Shown: positions 44,513 to 54,955 of the stretch, in pieces
Layout: each line of letters opens with the position of its first letter
How positions within the stretch are numbered: position 1 is the stretch's first letter
Source: Trematomus loennbergii
Taxonomy: Eukaryota > Chordata > Actinopteri > Perciformes > Nototheniidae
Reading direction: 5' to 3'
NCBI GenBank assembly: GCA_012861695.1
Contig: JAAOOA010000381.1
Coordinates: forward strand, 299,772-363,771
Length of the DNA: 64,000 bases
Translations under genes and position numbers: made by a program
Notes under the pieces: generated by a model
The model's database searches: none
Told to the model about the DNA's origin: nothing
The model's input: only the letters and a program-made list of their open reading frames with translations

Positions 44513-45383
44513 GCAAAGTTTTCGCTCCGGGCTTGCCGAAGGTGTAGTGCGTCTCAGCTGACGAAGATGTGCGTGTTGAACGCCGCGCGGGCCGGGAGCA
44601 GTCAGTCGGGCAGGAGGAGCTGCCAGCGGGCCCTCAGAGTCCGAGCTCCGGAAAAACGGGGCGAATCCACCGATCCCTCACATGGCGTGCAGCGGGAGGG
44701 CCATGACATCCGAGGCGTGGATAATTCACAGAAGAAGCCGTCAGGTATGCCTTAAGATGGACCAGTGCACCACCACGCTTTCCCCGTCGTCGAAAGCGCT
44801 TTCGGCGAGGCAGGATGCAGGTGACCGGCGTAGGTAGTGGGGATATCCGACAGTAGAGGGGGGGGGACGATTTATGGTTGCCAGATGTAGGTTTGGGCAG
44901 CAATATCAACTCCAGTGAGGGTCTGAGGTGGAGGAGAGCTTGGCGATCATAAACGAGCAGAGCAGAGACATTCTGACAAACATAAAACAAAAACAGGACA
45001 GCTAAAGTTAGAGAGCTAGCGAGCGGCGAGCCGACACAGGCGCCATCTTGAATCACCTTAAAAAGCTTAAGAGAGCAGCGGTAACTTACATGATCTTCGT
45101 TTGTCTGTCATGATCGGTTGTTTCCGTGAACGACCGAACATTCCCTCGTCTTAAATGCCGTGGCCGCAAGGCATTGTGGGGCAGCATTTTCTCCTCTCCT
45201 TTAGGTTAGGGAGGTCCAGTGGTTCCTAAGCTAAAGGAGGTTATAAAGGAAGTTTGAAACCTCCTTTCCTTTAATTTAGAGAATTCGAACGGCACTTATC
45301 ATGGCTGCCACTGAGGTACTTCCGGGTAATTTCACTCCGTTAGAAGATTCCTAAGCTAAATGGACTATTTGACCGCAACCCAG

Positions 45384-46760
45384 CGTTTTACCAGTGGCTG
45401 GGAGATTAAAGTCCTCCCACTATTTCCTGATAGGGCGTTACCAAATTTCCCCATTTGTTCAATTTCAGGATTTAACCATGAGATGGCGCTTCATTCACAA
45501 ATACACGAAGACAACTGGGTGTTGTAGACCTTAGTTTGTTTGCAATGTTTGCAGCTCTGCAGTTGTGTTTGCTGAATACTGTAGCATTTAATCACTTATT
45601 TGTTATGGTTTTCACAGGCTACTATAACGAAAAAACATCAATATTTTAGATCAAATAAAGTATATCTAATCTTATTATCTTAATTGTAATTAAATAATAT
45701 ATAGTCTTTATATATTAAATAATTAATAATAATGTAAATGTTTACACTTCTTTATTTGTTATGCTCATACTTTTACCTTTACAATAGTTTGCTTTAATAT
45801 GCAGTATATGTTTGGTTATATTGTTGTGGTGTTTTTACACAGTACAGTAGATCGAAGTAAATCAACTTATACATTAAAGGGGACCTATCATGCAAAATGC
45901 ACTTTAGTACGTCTTTTATATATGAATATGTGTCCCCGGTGTTCCAGGGAACTCACCAAGTGTCAGAAAACACAACCCTCTCTATTTTCCTCCATACCCA
46001 AATCTCTAAAAAAGGGGCTGCAACGGATCTGATAAAAACTGATCCAGATTTGAACACTGTCCTGACGTCAGGACGGTGGCGCTACGGCTATTGGGCCAAC
46101 TCCACCAATCAGGAGGAGACAGACACGGCCATTGCCGTTCGAAAGCGCTGGAGACGCTGTAGTACATATGCCAGGCCAGTAGATGGTGCTGTTCTCACTG
46201 AATCTGCCCTTGCAAACACAGAGCTAAAAAATGTCAAATTGAGCAAAATGAGGCATGGCTAAAATGCATGATCTGTTTGGTATTTTGAAAAAAAAAAAGT
46301 ATAAATATGCCTTATATAGGTATGGTCCTATACTATATTATTCAAATATAGCATGATAGGTCCACTTTAAGATAAGATAAGATGGACCTTTATTAATCCC
46401 CGTGGGGAAATTCAGTAGTTCAAACAGCAACAGGGTGAGAGTGAAAAACAGGACAGCACAGATTCACACAGATTAATAAAATCTAAAATAAGATCAGCGA
46501 TAAAAATAATAATAATGATAAACCATGAAATAAGAAATGAATACAATTTAAATTAAATTATCATATCATATATTATATAATGTATTGTATTATTAAGTAA
46601 TATCATACATTAACCCCATTATAGCAGATGCCACATTGAATGGATGAACACATTTATGCATCAATAATTACAACAGAGTATTTCTAAATATAAGTTGTAA
46701 AAATACTTATGTATTTAATACTAATAACATAATGATTCATTTTACTTTCAGATGATAATA
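45384..46760. mobile_element. Family X element, copy C (inverted), with a MITE inside
   Basis: 45,384-45,800 and 46,560-46,700 match copy B in inverted orientation (for example TTTCAGGATTTAACCATGAG at 45,466, GCAGATGCCACATTGAATGG at 46,625). A LINE 3' tail (GATAAGATAAGATGGACC, 46,371-46,440) and a TTAA-flanked MITE (45,878-46,366) separate the parts. The left end abuts the Harbinger terminus at 45,380. Confidence 0.65.
45878..46366. mobile_element. Kolobok/T2-like MITE with TTAA duplication
   Basis: 489 bp. The left end AGGGGACCTATCATGC and the complement of the right end AGTGGACCTATCATGC match at 15 of 16 bases. TTAA flanks both sides (45,874-45,877 and 46,367-46,370). A TTAA target with an AGG-type terminus fits Kolobok/T2 MITEs; the CCY terminus of piggyBac is absent. 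Copy B of family X has the uninterrupted TTAA at the equivalent point (near 38,921). Confidence 0.85.
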
Positions 46761-47399
46761 CTTTTCACTTGGGCAATTGACAATTTTGAATGCAGGACTT
46801 TTACTTCTAATACATATTTGTATATGTATTAAGAGAGTACTAAGTGTCCTCTCATGGCGTTTTGTTTTTCATTTGTGCTGTTTCATGTGTCTTAGAGGTA
46901 AACAGATGTATGATCTTGACCAGCTTGACCTCGATGTTTTGAATTGTTTGGAACTTCAAAGTCCTTTGATAATGTCTCTTTAGCAAACAGACATGCACAG
47001 CCATACATACACTCCTTCAAGTAAATAAAAACACCTGGCTGCAAAGCCAAAGCTTCAAATATGTGTAGTTTGGCTGGCTGGTCATTTCATTCCTGTGATA
47101 CGCAACAAGCAGTAAGATGAAGAGGAGCTTCTCTGTGGGACAAGAGGTCTCATGCAGCCCGTAACTTCAGCTGCAGGACTCATCCTCTGAAACAGAAACA
47201 CCCTGAGAAGGAGAATCTGGTGTGGATCTGCCTGAACTGTATTTGAAAGGAGTCAGCACAAAGATAAAACACTTTTTTGCCAAACATGAGAAGGAGAATC
47301 TGATGTGGAGTTTGTAGTGGAGTCTGATCCTTCTTCGTCTGACCCTTCCCCTGAAAGTGGAGAGGACACAGAGGATCCCATCCCGTAGCTGCGCTACAG
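46761..47399. other. Non-coding upstream flank of the BEL element
   Basis: No gene identified. A short duplicated word GAGAAGGAGAATCTG occurs at 47,199 and 47,287. ORFs crossing this area run into the tandem repeat that follows and lack domains. Confidence 0.4.
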
Positions 47400-47475
47400 T
47401 CCTCTGCACTACAGTCCTCTGCACTACAGTCCTCTGCACTACAGTCCTCTGCACTACAGTCCTCTGCACTACAGT
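47400..47475. repeat. 15-bp tandem repeat abutting the BEL 5' LTR
   Basis: Five perfect copies of CCTCTGCACTACAGT end immediately before the LTR start at 47,476. Confidence 0.95.
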
Positions 47476-48060
47476 TGTGCTGCCTATTTCTATGTTTATA
47501 GAGTTGGGACATGTTTTTTGGCTCAGAGTGAGCGCTCCTTGGTTTTGTTGGTTTGCTGGGGGCTTGTCAGAGTGAGCGCTCTGCTTTGCGAGGATCTTTG
47601 TAAACGGAGCACGGAGATCAACACATGGAGCAGAGACGTCATGTAAACTGTGTTCGTGTCTGTGATGCTTGAGCCTTGGAGACTATTTGTCTGTGAGTTA
47701 TTCATGTGCAGAATGTTTGAAGTGTGTAACTTTTGGTCTGAAGCTAGTTTAATGTGTGCTAATTTAGCTAATGGTGATCTGTGCTATTTCTAGCTAATAG
47801 TGATGCTAATGATAGCTAATTCCTTTAATAGTAGTATGTGTGTCGTTTGTACAGTGCTACTTATATGTTATGTAAAGCCTGCATACTTATATGTGTTTTA
47901 TTTCTGTATTGTTACAGTTTTACAAAGTAAAAGAAGAACAGTAAAGTAAAAGAAGAACAGTAAAGTCAAGAAAGAAAACCATGCATCTTTATTGGAGGAC
48001 TTTTAAATGTTAGCTAACTGTCTAGCTACGCATAGGGATACGCGCTGTAAGGGCAGAACA
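47476..48060 (+). repeat. BEL 5' LTR
   Basis: 585 bp. Versus the 3' LTR it has an extra 20-bp GTAAAAGAAGAACAGTAAA-type unit near 47,945 and lacks a 17-bp duplication of ATCAACACATGGAG. A handful of single-base differences suggest about 1 percent divergence. Confidence 0.95.
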
Positions 48061-48113
48061 GTAAAAAGACAAGAGCACGGCGGGTTCAAGTAATAGTACA
48101 CTACACAGCCAAC

Positions 48114-51100
48114 ATGAGTCTACGCTCAGGGAAAAACTATAATAATGAAGACACCACTACGCACAAAGAAGCAAGTGGAGAACAGCAAGCAGAGACTGTG
48201 GATCAAACAGCCAAGTGGCAAGAACATCCTCAAGCCTCTGATGCTAAGTCATATTCATCCAGAGCAGCCTCTAGATCGTCTCAGCGATCATCAGCAACAA
48301 GTTCGTCAGCCACGAAAGCCTATGCCAAGGCAAAAGCAGCTCATGCTCAATTAGCTTATGCTGAAAAAGAAGCTGACGTGATGAAACAGAGGGCAGACCT
48401 GGAAAAGCAAAAAGCTGACTTTGACGCCAGTCTACATCTGCTCCAGTGCCAAAGAGCTGCAGCTGCAGCTGAAGCTGCAGCTTATGAAGAAGCAGATGCT
48501 GAAAGCGTGAAGCTAAGTCGAGAACCCATTGTTGAAGGTGAGCGCTTCAGTGCAGTCCAACGCACTTCCAAGTATGTTCAAGCTCAGTCTCAGTACACCT
48601 GTTCCGGAACGCATCATACACAGGTAGCAGTGGAGGCACAGGAAAGAAAAATAAAGACGTTTGAACCACCTCAAGCTAAGTCAGTCTACAAAGACTTAAA
48701 AAATGAACCGACATCAAATACTTACCCTCACAGTACTCCGAAGCACGCTGATCAACAGTATGAGTCACAAAGTGCACAAGACTTCGCAAGATACCTCATC
48801 AGAAAAGAAATGGTGAGTGCAGGTCTTCTTCAATTCGATGACAAGCCTGAAAATTACTGGTCGTGGAAAGCCTCCTTTATAAGTGCCACTAAGGACTTGA
48901 ATCTCACAGCCAGAGAAGAGCTAGATTTGATGACTAAGTGGCTAGGGCCCGACTCCATGCAACAAGCAAAGAGAATTCGTGCAGTACACGTACTCAATCC
49001 TGCAGCAGGTGTGAACATGGTCTGGCAACGTCTTGAAGAGTGTTATGGGGCGCCAGAGGTCATTGAAGACGCACTGCTCAAGAAAATAGAACACTTTCCG
49101 AAGCTCACCAACAAAGACAATGCTAAACTGAGAGAACTCGGCGACATTCTCCTCGAACTTGAGTGTGCTAAGGACGAAGGTGCTCTGCCAGGGCTTTCGT
49201 ACCTGGATACAGCTCGTGGGGTAAGAGAAATAGTGGAAAAGCTTCCCTATAATCTGCAAGAGAGGTGGACCAGCATTGGAAGCAAGTACAAGGAGGATTA
49301 CAGAGTAGCCTTCCCTCCTTTCTCTGTATTCGCCAAGTTTGTCCAGCAACAAGCAAAGATTAAGAACGATCCAAGCTTTATTATATCCACACCAAGCAAC
49401 AAAGCCTCTGTGACTGTACACAAAACAGACATCCCAGAAGAGCCAGCAGACACCCAAAGCAGTCCTACTTTTAAAAAATTGGATGAGCCAGATCGCCAGT
49501 GTCCAATTCACAAGAAGCCACACCCACTGAAAAAATGTAAGCTCTTTAGAGAGAAAACTCTTGAAGACCGCAAAGCATATCTCAGAGACAATCGCATCTG
49601 TTATAGATGTTGCGGTTCTTTTCAACACATGGCAAAAGATTGCAAACTGACTGTCAAATGCTTCGAGTGCAACAGTGACAGACACATCGCCGCACTGCAT
49701 CCAGGCCCTCCTCCTTTAAACGCTCAGAGTGCTACGGCTGGGAAAGACGAAAGCGGGGAGCAAAGTGAAAGCTCATCTTCATCAGTGACCTCAAAGTGTA
49801 CGGAGGTTTGTGGGGAGGGTTATAGCTCACGCTCATGTTCCAAAATCATCTTGGTGAAAGCATATCCTGCAGGGGAAAAGGAGAAGGCAATGAAGATGTA
49901 TGCAGTGTTGGACGAACAAAGTAACAAGTCACTAGCCAAGACAGAGTTCTTCAACCTCTTTGAAGTTAAAGGTAACTCTACTCCATACACCCTGAACACC
50001 TGTTCTGGGAAGTCAGAGACTTCAGGTAGGAGAGCCGTTAATTTTGTCATTGAGTCTGTGGAGGGGAAAGTACAGCTTCCCTTACCACCCTTAATTGAGT
50101 GTGACATGGTGCCAGATGAAAGAGCAGAAATTCCCTCTCCAGAGATTGCACTACATCACCCACACCTACAGCCAGTTGCTAACAAGATTCATCCAGTAGA
50201 TCAAAACGCTCCTATCCTTCTGCTCTTAGGGAGAGACATCCTAAGGGTGCACAAAGTACGTGAGCAAATCAATGGACCGCACAATGCACCCTACGCACAA
50301 CGGCTAGACCTAGGCTGGGTCATTGTGGGAGAAGTATGCTTGGGGATAGCTCACAAACCATCAGAGGTCAATGTCTACAAGACCAACATACTGCACAACG
50401 GTCGCACATCTTATCTCAGTCCATGTCCAAACAGTATTCATGTTAAAGAAGACTTCAGTGGCATGACACAGCATCCTAGTCTCACCTTCCCTGCATGTAA
50501 GCAGAACACAGATTGCACTGCGATTACAGACAATCTCGGGTGTTCGGTGTTCGTCAGGTCCAAAGATGACAACAAGATCGCACTCTCAATAGACGACAAA
50601 GCTTTCCTTGCAATCATGGATGCAGAGGTCTACCAAGACGAAGGAAACAGCTGGGTAGCTCCTTTACCATTCAGCTCTCCTAGACGACGCCTTCCAAGCA
50701 ACAGGGAACACGCGTTGAAACGTCTCTTCTCTTTACGAAAATCTCTTGAGAAAAGGCCAGAAATGAAAGAACATTACATCAAGTTCATGCAAAAGATGCT
50801 GGACAATGACCAAGCTGAGCCTGCGCCACCTTTGGTCAAAGGAAAAGAACACTGGTACCTACCAACATTCGGTGTGTATCACCCACAAAAGCCAAACCAA
50901 ATACGAGTTGTGTTCGACTCAAGTGCTGAATGTGAGGGAACATCTCTAAACGATGTGCTCCTTAGTGGACCAGACTTGAACAACACCCTGTTGGGAGTCC
51001 TGTTACGGTTCCGAAAAGAGCCCGTAGCCATTACAGCTGATGTGGAACAAATGTTTTATTGCTTTCTCGTACGTGAAGACCACAGGGATTATCTTCGGTA

Positions 51101-52115
51101 CCTTTGGTATGAAGACAACGACATCACCAAACAAGTGGTTGAGTACAGGATGAAAGTCCATGTTTTCGGTAACAGCCCTTCACCTGCTGTAGCTATCTAC
51201 TGCATGAGACAAGCAGCTAAAAAGGGCGAAAAAGAACATGGTATGGATGCAAGGCAGTACGTTGAGAGGCAGTTTTACGTGGATGATGGTCTCACCTCTG
51301 TTGCTACACCCGAAGAGGCAATAGATCTCCTCAAACGAACCCAGGAGATGTTAGCAGAGTCCAACCTGCGACTGCACAAACTTGCATCAAACAGAAACCA
51401 GGTAATGGAAGCCTTTGCAGCAGAGGACAGGGCAAAAGACCTGAAGGATCTGGACCTCGGTGTGGATCCTCTCCCTTTGCAGAGAAGCCTTGGACTTTCC
51501 TGGAACCTGGAAACAGACAGTTTCACTTACCTGGTGTCCCGTGAAGAGAAACCATTCACACGAAGAGGTGTGCTGTCAACTGTGAACAGTTTGTATGACC
51601 CTTTGGGGTTTGTAGCTCCTATAACAATGAAAGGGAAAGCTCTAGTCCGAGAACTGTCATCTGAACAGAGTGAGTGGGATGCTCCTCTCCTCCCAAAAAT
51701 GGAAACAGAGTGGAACCAGTGGAAGGACTCACTGAAGGCTCTTGAAGAGCTGCACATCAAGAGGTGTTACATTCCAATCTCACTTGCCTCAACACAGAGA
51801 AAGGAACTGTGCATCTTCTCAGATGCTTCCACTATTGCCATAGGAGCTGTGGCGTATTTGAGAGCTGCTGATGTTGAAGGTCATTATCATGTTGGATTTG
51901 TCATGGGGAAGTCAAAATTGGCACCTCGCCCTGCCCACACTGTTCCACGTCTGGAGCTCTGTGCAGCTGTGCTAGCTGTGGAACTTTACGAGCTGATCCG
52001 AGATGAGATAGACATTGAAGTAGATGCAGTAAGTTCTTCACTGACAGCAAGATTGTGCTTGGATATATACACAACTGCACAAGAAGGTTTTACATGTATG
52101 TTTCCAACAGAGTGA
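48114..52115 (+). CDS. BEL/Pao gag-pol, gag to RNase H start
   Basis: 1,333 codons from the ATG after the LTR (MSLRSGKNYN). In order there is a coiled-coil N-terminus (about residues 80-140), a DUF1759-type gag domain (about 215-400; ENYWSWKASF, MTKWLGPDSM), Cys/His knuckles with CPIHKKPHPLKKC and CYRCCGSFQHMAKDC, and a retropepsin-like region with the AVLDEQSNKSL catalytic block. The RT (about 915-1100) has VVFDSSA, ITADVEQMFY (catalytic Asp) and FYVDDGLTS (YVDD). The RNase H start ELCIFSDASTIAIGAVAY follows near 1,240. The frame breaks close to 52,031 and the rest of the protein continues in the frame of the next entry. Confidence 0.95.
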   Translation: MSLRSGKNYNNEDTTTHKEASGEQQAETVDQTAKWQEHPQASDAKSYSSRAASRSSQRSSATSSSATKAYAKAKAAHAQLAYAEKEADVMKQRADLEKQKADFDASLHLLQCQRAAAAAEAAAYEEADAESVKLSREPIVEGERFSAVQRTSKYVQAQSQYTCSGTHHTQVAVEAQERKIKTFEPPQAKSVYKDLKNEPTSNTYPHSTPKHADQQYESQSAQDFARYLIRKEMVSAGLLQFDDKPENYWSWKASFISATKDLNLTAREELDLMTKWLGPDSMQQAKRIRAVHVLNPAAGVNMVWQRLEECYGAPEVIEDALLKKIEHFPKLTNKDNAKLRELGDILLELECAKDEGALPGLSYLDTARGVREIVEKLPYNLQERWTSIGSKYKEDYRVAFPPFSVFAKFVQQQAKIKNDPSFIISTPSNKASVTVHKTDIPEEPADTQSSPTFKKLDEPDRQCPIHKKPHPLKKCKLFREKTLEDRKAYLRDNRICYRCCGSFQHMAKDCKLTVKCFECNSDRHIAALHPGPPPLNAQSATAGKDESGEQSESSSSSVTSKCTEVCGEGYSSRSCSKIILVKAYPAGEKEKAMKMYAVLDEQSNKSLAKTEFFNLFEVKGNSTPYTLNTCSGKSETSGRRAVNFVIESVEGKVQLPLPPLIECDMVPDERAEIPSPEIALHHPHLQPVANKIHPVDQNAPILLLLGRDILRVHKVREQINGPHNAPYAQRLDLGWVIVGEVCLGIAHKPSEVNVYKTNILHNGRTSYLSPCPNSIHVKEDFSGMTQHPSLTFPACKQNTDCTAITDNLGCSVFVRSKDDNKIALSIDDKAFLAIMDAEVYQDEGNSWVAPLPFSSPRRRLPSNREHALKRLFSLRKSLEKRPEMKEHYIKFMQKMLDNDQAEPAPPLVKGKEHWYLPTFGVYHPQKPNQIRVVFDSSAECEGTSLNDVLLSGPDLNNTLLGVLLRFRKEPVAITADVEQMFYCFLVREDHRDYLRYLWYEDNDITKQVVEYRMKVHVFGNSPSPAVAIYCMRQAAKKGEKEHGMDARQYVERQFYVDDGLTSVATPEEAIDLLKRTQEMLAESNLRLHKLASNRNQVMEAFAAEDRAKDLKDLDLGVDPLPLQRSLGLSWNLETDSFTYLVSREEKPFTRRGVLSTVNSLYDPLGFVAPITMKGKALVRELSSEQSEWDAPLLPKMETEWNQWKDSLKALEELHIKRCYIPISLASTQRKELCIFSDASTIAIGAVAYLRAADVEGHYHVGFVMGKSKLAPRPAHTVPRLELCAAVLAVELYELIRDEIDIEVDAVSSSLTARLCLDIYTTAQEGFTCMFPTE

Positions 52116-53824
52116 CTCAGATAAGGAGATCCTCCAACCCAGACCAATGGTTCTATGTGCCAACAGACCTGAATCCTGCGGATCATGCCACCAGGTCTAT
52201 ACCTGCAGCTCAACTCCAACACAGCAGCTGGCTCCCAGGTCCGGCCTTCCTGTATCAGGATACATCAGTAGAGACACTTGAACCTTACCTCTTCAGCCTT
52301 ATTGAGCCTGAAGCCGACAACGAGATACGTCCTGAAGTGTCTACACTGGCAACCAAGGTATCAGAGTTCATGTTGAGCTCTCAACACTTTGAGCGATGCT
52401 CAAGCTGGCAAAAGCTCTGTCAGATCATAGCCAGACTCATTCATGTTGCCGCTTCCTTCAAAAGCAAGGCTGACGAAGCAAGAAAGAAAGGATGGGAATG
52501 TTTCGGAGAAACAATCAGCATAAGTGAACTCTCACAAGCCAAGGTTTTGATCATCCGCTCTGTCCAGCACAAGGCCTTCAAAGAGGAATTCAAATGTCTT
52601 GAAGACGGACAGACTTGGTCCAAGCAAAACACACTTGAGAAGCTCAATCCATTTGTGGATAAAGATGGTCTTCTTCGTGTTGGAGGTCGTCTTTCATTGG
52701 CTGAGCTGTCAGAAGAAGAAAAACACCCTCTGATCATTCCACGCAATCATCACATCGCCACACTGCTTGTCAGATACTTCCATGAAAAAGTAGCTCACCA
52801 AGGGCGACACTTTACAGAAGGAGCTATTCGAGCAGCTGGATACTGGATAGTTGGGAGTAAACATCTGGTATCTTCTGTCATCCACAAGTGTGTTACCTGC
52901 CGCAAATTGCGAGGAAGGTTGGAAGATCAGAAGATGGCGGATCTGCCAGCTGACAGACTAACACCCGAACCTCCGTTCACCAATGTTGGACTGGATGTTT
53001 TTGGGCCGTGGTTGGTCATGACACGACGCACAAGAGGAGGGGCTGCAGACAGCAAACGCTGGGCTTTGCTCTTCACATGCATGTCTACCAGAGCGGTGCA
53101 TATTGAACTGATTGAATCCATGTCAACAGACAGTTTTATCAATGCCTTAAGAAGATTTTTCTCTGTTCGTGGTCCAGCAAAGCTCCTGCGCTCTGACAGA
53201 GGGACTAACTTCGTCGGGGCTTCAAAAGAGTTAAGGATTAACACAGACGACACATTAATCAGGAAGTACCTCCAGGAGAAAGGATGCTCTTGGGTTTTCA
53301 ACCCCCCTCATGCCTCCCACATGGGTGGTTCCTGGGAGCGGCTCATCGGAGTAGCCAGGCGCATTCTGGATGCAATGTTGCTTCAGACGGGATCAGTACG
53401 TCTTACACATGAGGTTTTGAGCACTTTCATGGCAGAGGTGATGGCGATCATCAATGCAAGACCCCTTGTGTCTGTGTCTACTGACCCAGATATGCCTGCA
53501 GTTCTAACCCCCTCAATGCTCCTGACTCAGAAAATGAGTGCAGTTTCAGCACCTCCTGGAAACTTCGATACAGCTCAGTTGTTCGGAAAGCAATGGAAGC
53601 AAGTTCAGTGCCTTGCCGACACCTTTTGGAAGAGATGGAAAGGAGAGTATCTGTCTACTCTGCAGAGCCGCAGGAACGAATGGCCAATGGGATTGGTTGT
53701 TAAGACTTTTCCAAGTAGTGACAAGAGGGTCCGCAAAGTAGAAGTGCGGATTGTGAAGGACGGGACAGCCAAGGTGTTCCTTAGGCCTGTAACAGAAATT
53801 GTTGTCCTTCTTGCAGAGTCTTAG
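52055..53824 (+). CDS. BEL/Pao pol, RNase H end and integrase
   Basis: 589 codons open from 52,055 in the next frame; the biological reading enters it near 52,031 within RNase H. Seen in order are YVPTDLNPADHATRS (RNase H end), the integrase zinc region HHIATLLVRYFHEKVAHQGR plus CVTCRKLRG, the catalytic core VGLDVFGPWLV (Asp), LLRSDRGTNFVGAS (Asp) and SHMGGSWERLIGVAR (Glu), and a C-terminal DUF5641-like region (WKRWKGEYLSTLQSR, VRIVKDG). All three integrase catalytic acids are present. It ends at 53,822-53,824, about 95 bp before the 3' LTR. Confidence 0.95.
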   Translation: MLGYIHNCTRRFYMYVSNRVTQIRRSSNPDQWFYVPTDLNPADHATRSIPAAQLQHSSWLPGPAFLYQDTSVETLEPYLFSLIEPEADNEIRPEVSTLATKVSEFMLSSQHFERCSSWQKLCQIIARLIHVAASFKSKADEARKKGWECFGETISISELSQAKVLIIRSVQHKAFKEEFKCLEDGQTWSKQNTLEKLNPFVDKDGLLRVGGRLSLAELSEEEKHPLIIPRNHHIATLLVRYFHEKVAHQGRHFTEGAIRAAGYWIVGSKHLVSSVIHKCVTCRKLRGRLEDQKMADLPADRLTPEPPFTNVGLDVFGPWLVMTRRTRGGAADSKRWALLFTCMSTRAVHIELIESMSTDSFINALRRFFSVRGPAKLLRSDRGTNFVGASKELRINTDDTLIRKYLQEKGCSWVFNPPHASHMGGSWERLIGVARRILDAMLLQTGSVRLTHEVLSTFMAEVMAIINARPLVSVSTDPDMPAVLTPSMLLTQKMSAVSAPPGNFDTAQLFGKQWKQVQCLADTFWKRWKGEYLSTLQSRRNEWPMGLVVKTFPSSDKRVRKVEVRIVKDGTAKVFLRPVTEIVVLLAES

Positions 53825-53918
53825 AGAAAGAACTCTTAATATGTTGTTTTCAGTGGACATTCCCTTTCAAGTTCAATTGTATTTGTCGTGATATAATGTT
53901 ATTATCTCAAGCGGGGAG

Positions 53919-54499
53919 TGTGCTGCCTATTTCTATGTTTATAGAGTTGGGACATGTTTTTTGGCTCAGAGTGAGCGGTCCTTGGTTTTGTTGGTTTGCT
54001 GGGGGCTTGTCAGAGTGAGCGCTTGCTGCTTTGCGAGGATCTTTGTAAACGGAGCAGGAGATCAACACATGGAGATCAACACATGGAGCAGAGACGTCAT
54101 GTAAACTGTGTTTGTGTCTGTGATGCTTGAGCCTTGGAGACTATTTGTCTGTGAGTTATTCATGTGCAGAATGTTTGAAGTGTGTAACTTTTGGTCTGAA
54201 GCTAGTTTAATGTGTGCTAATTTAGCTAATGGTGATCTGTGCTATTTCTAGCTAATAGTGATGCTAATGATAGCTAATTCCTTTAATAGTAGTATGTGTG
54301 TCGTTTGTACAGTGCTACTTATATGTTATGTAAAGCCTGCATACTTATATGTGTTTTATTTCTGTATTGTTACAGTTTTACAAAGTAAAAGAAGAACAGT
54401 AAAGTCAAGAAAGAAAACCTTGCATCTTTATTGGAGGACTTTTAAATGTTAGCTAACTGTCTAGCTACACATAGGGATACGCGCTGTAAGGGCAGAACA
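53919..54499 (+). repeat. BEL 3' LTR
   Basis: 581 bp, preceded by the purine tract at 53,911-53,918. As a 3' LTR it could drive or modify transcription of the downstream sulfotransferase, which is in the same orientation; that is inference. Confidence 0.95.
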
Positions 54500-54955
54500 C
54501 TATTGCTGGGCTTTTCTTTTAAAATTGACAATTTATAGGCCTATGAATCACTGAAAATATGAAAAGTAATCTTATTAAATATTATTAACAGCTGTAGTTT
54601 TGTACAATTATCTTTAAAAAGACGGTATGACTTAAATACATAAGCTTGCCTCTACATAATATATAAACAGACTTATGCTACTAAACATAAAACATGCTAA
54701 ATTTATTCACAGATTATGACTCCAGGTTTTTTTTTTTTATTGACCTTCAACAGTGTGTTTATTTCAAGTTTACAGTTGGTGGCAGTGTGAGCCAAGCCGT
54801 CAGTAATCCAGGCTCATACAGGAAGAAGCCAACAGCCTATAACATGCACGAATCAAAGTCCAGAGTCCTGCTAATCTACCTGAGAGCTAACAGGTGTCCT
54901 GCTCTACTCTGATCTCTAGCATTTCTCTCACTGTTCTGAGTGATTGAGAAGTAAC

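Larger units (their letters stand above)
41551..45060 (-). mobile_element. L2-type LINE, near full length, 9-bp TSD
   Basis: 3.5 kb bounded by AAAAGCTTA at 41,542-41,550 and 45,061-45,069. The 3' end is the (TGATTT)n-like tail at 41,551-41,570. On the minus strand it carries an N-terminal region (45,056-44,634; arginine-rich RRKRFRRRGKRGG), an endonuclease (44,512-43,700), an RT (43,090-42,114) and a C-terminal region (42,094-41,801; DHITPILASLHWLPVRFRID, then ALNGLAPAYI). The reading is divided into at least six pieces by small indels, so it is not active as written. 43,090-43,700 is the degraded endonuclease-RT linker. Confidence 0.93.
25577..45380. mobile_element. PIF/Harbinger transposon expanded by nested insertions
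   Basis: GGTTGTGGTCGAATAGTCCA at 25,577-25,596 pairs with the complement of 45,361-45,380 at 18 of 20 bases, with weaker pairing beyond (CTTCTAAC/GTTCTAAC). Between them lie both proteins expected of a Harbinger element: a HARBI1-type transposase (+, 26,295-36,509) and a Myb/SANT-like protein (-, 40,285-41,370), convergently arranged. Insertions of a LINE, a long-TIR element, family X copy B and an L2 enlarge it to 19.8 kb. The usual 3-bp target duplication is not clean. Confidence 0.75.
47476..54499 (+). mobile_element. BEL/Pao retrotransposon, almost intact
   Basis: 7.0 kb with LTRs of 585 and 581 bp, an ATG-started gag-pol of more than 1,900 codons in two frames, and a purine tract (AGCGGGGAG) directly before the 3' LTR. 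The LTRs start TGTGCTGCC and end GGGCAGAACA. Flanks ACAGT and CTATT do not match, so no target duplication is seen. Only one frame break was found in about 5.7 kb of coding sequence. The element stands about 450 bp upstream of the sulfotransferase start in the same orientation. Confidence 0.95.

Noticed and set aside
47167..47512. QRTVV / CSAED repeat proteins next to the BEL LTR
   Set aside because: Translation of the 15-bp minisatellite.
48942..49700. 252-residue minus-strand ORF opposite BEL gag
   Set aside because: A shadow of the gag-pol frame; no domain and the plus-strand reading is fully convincing.
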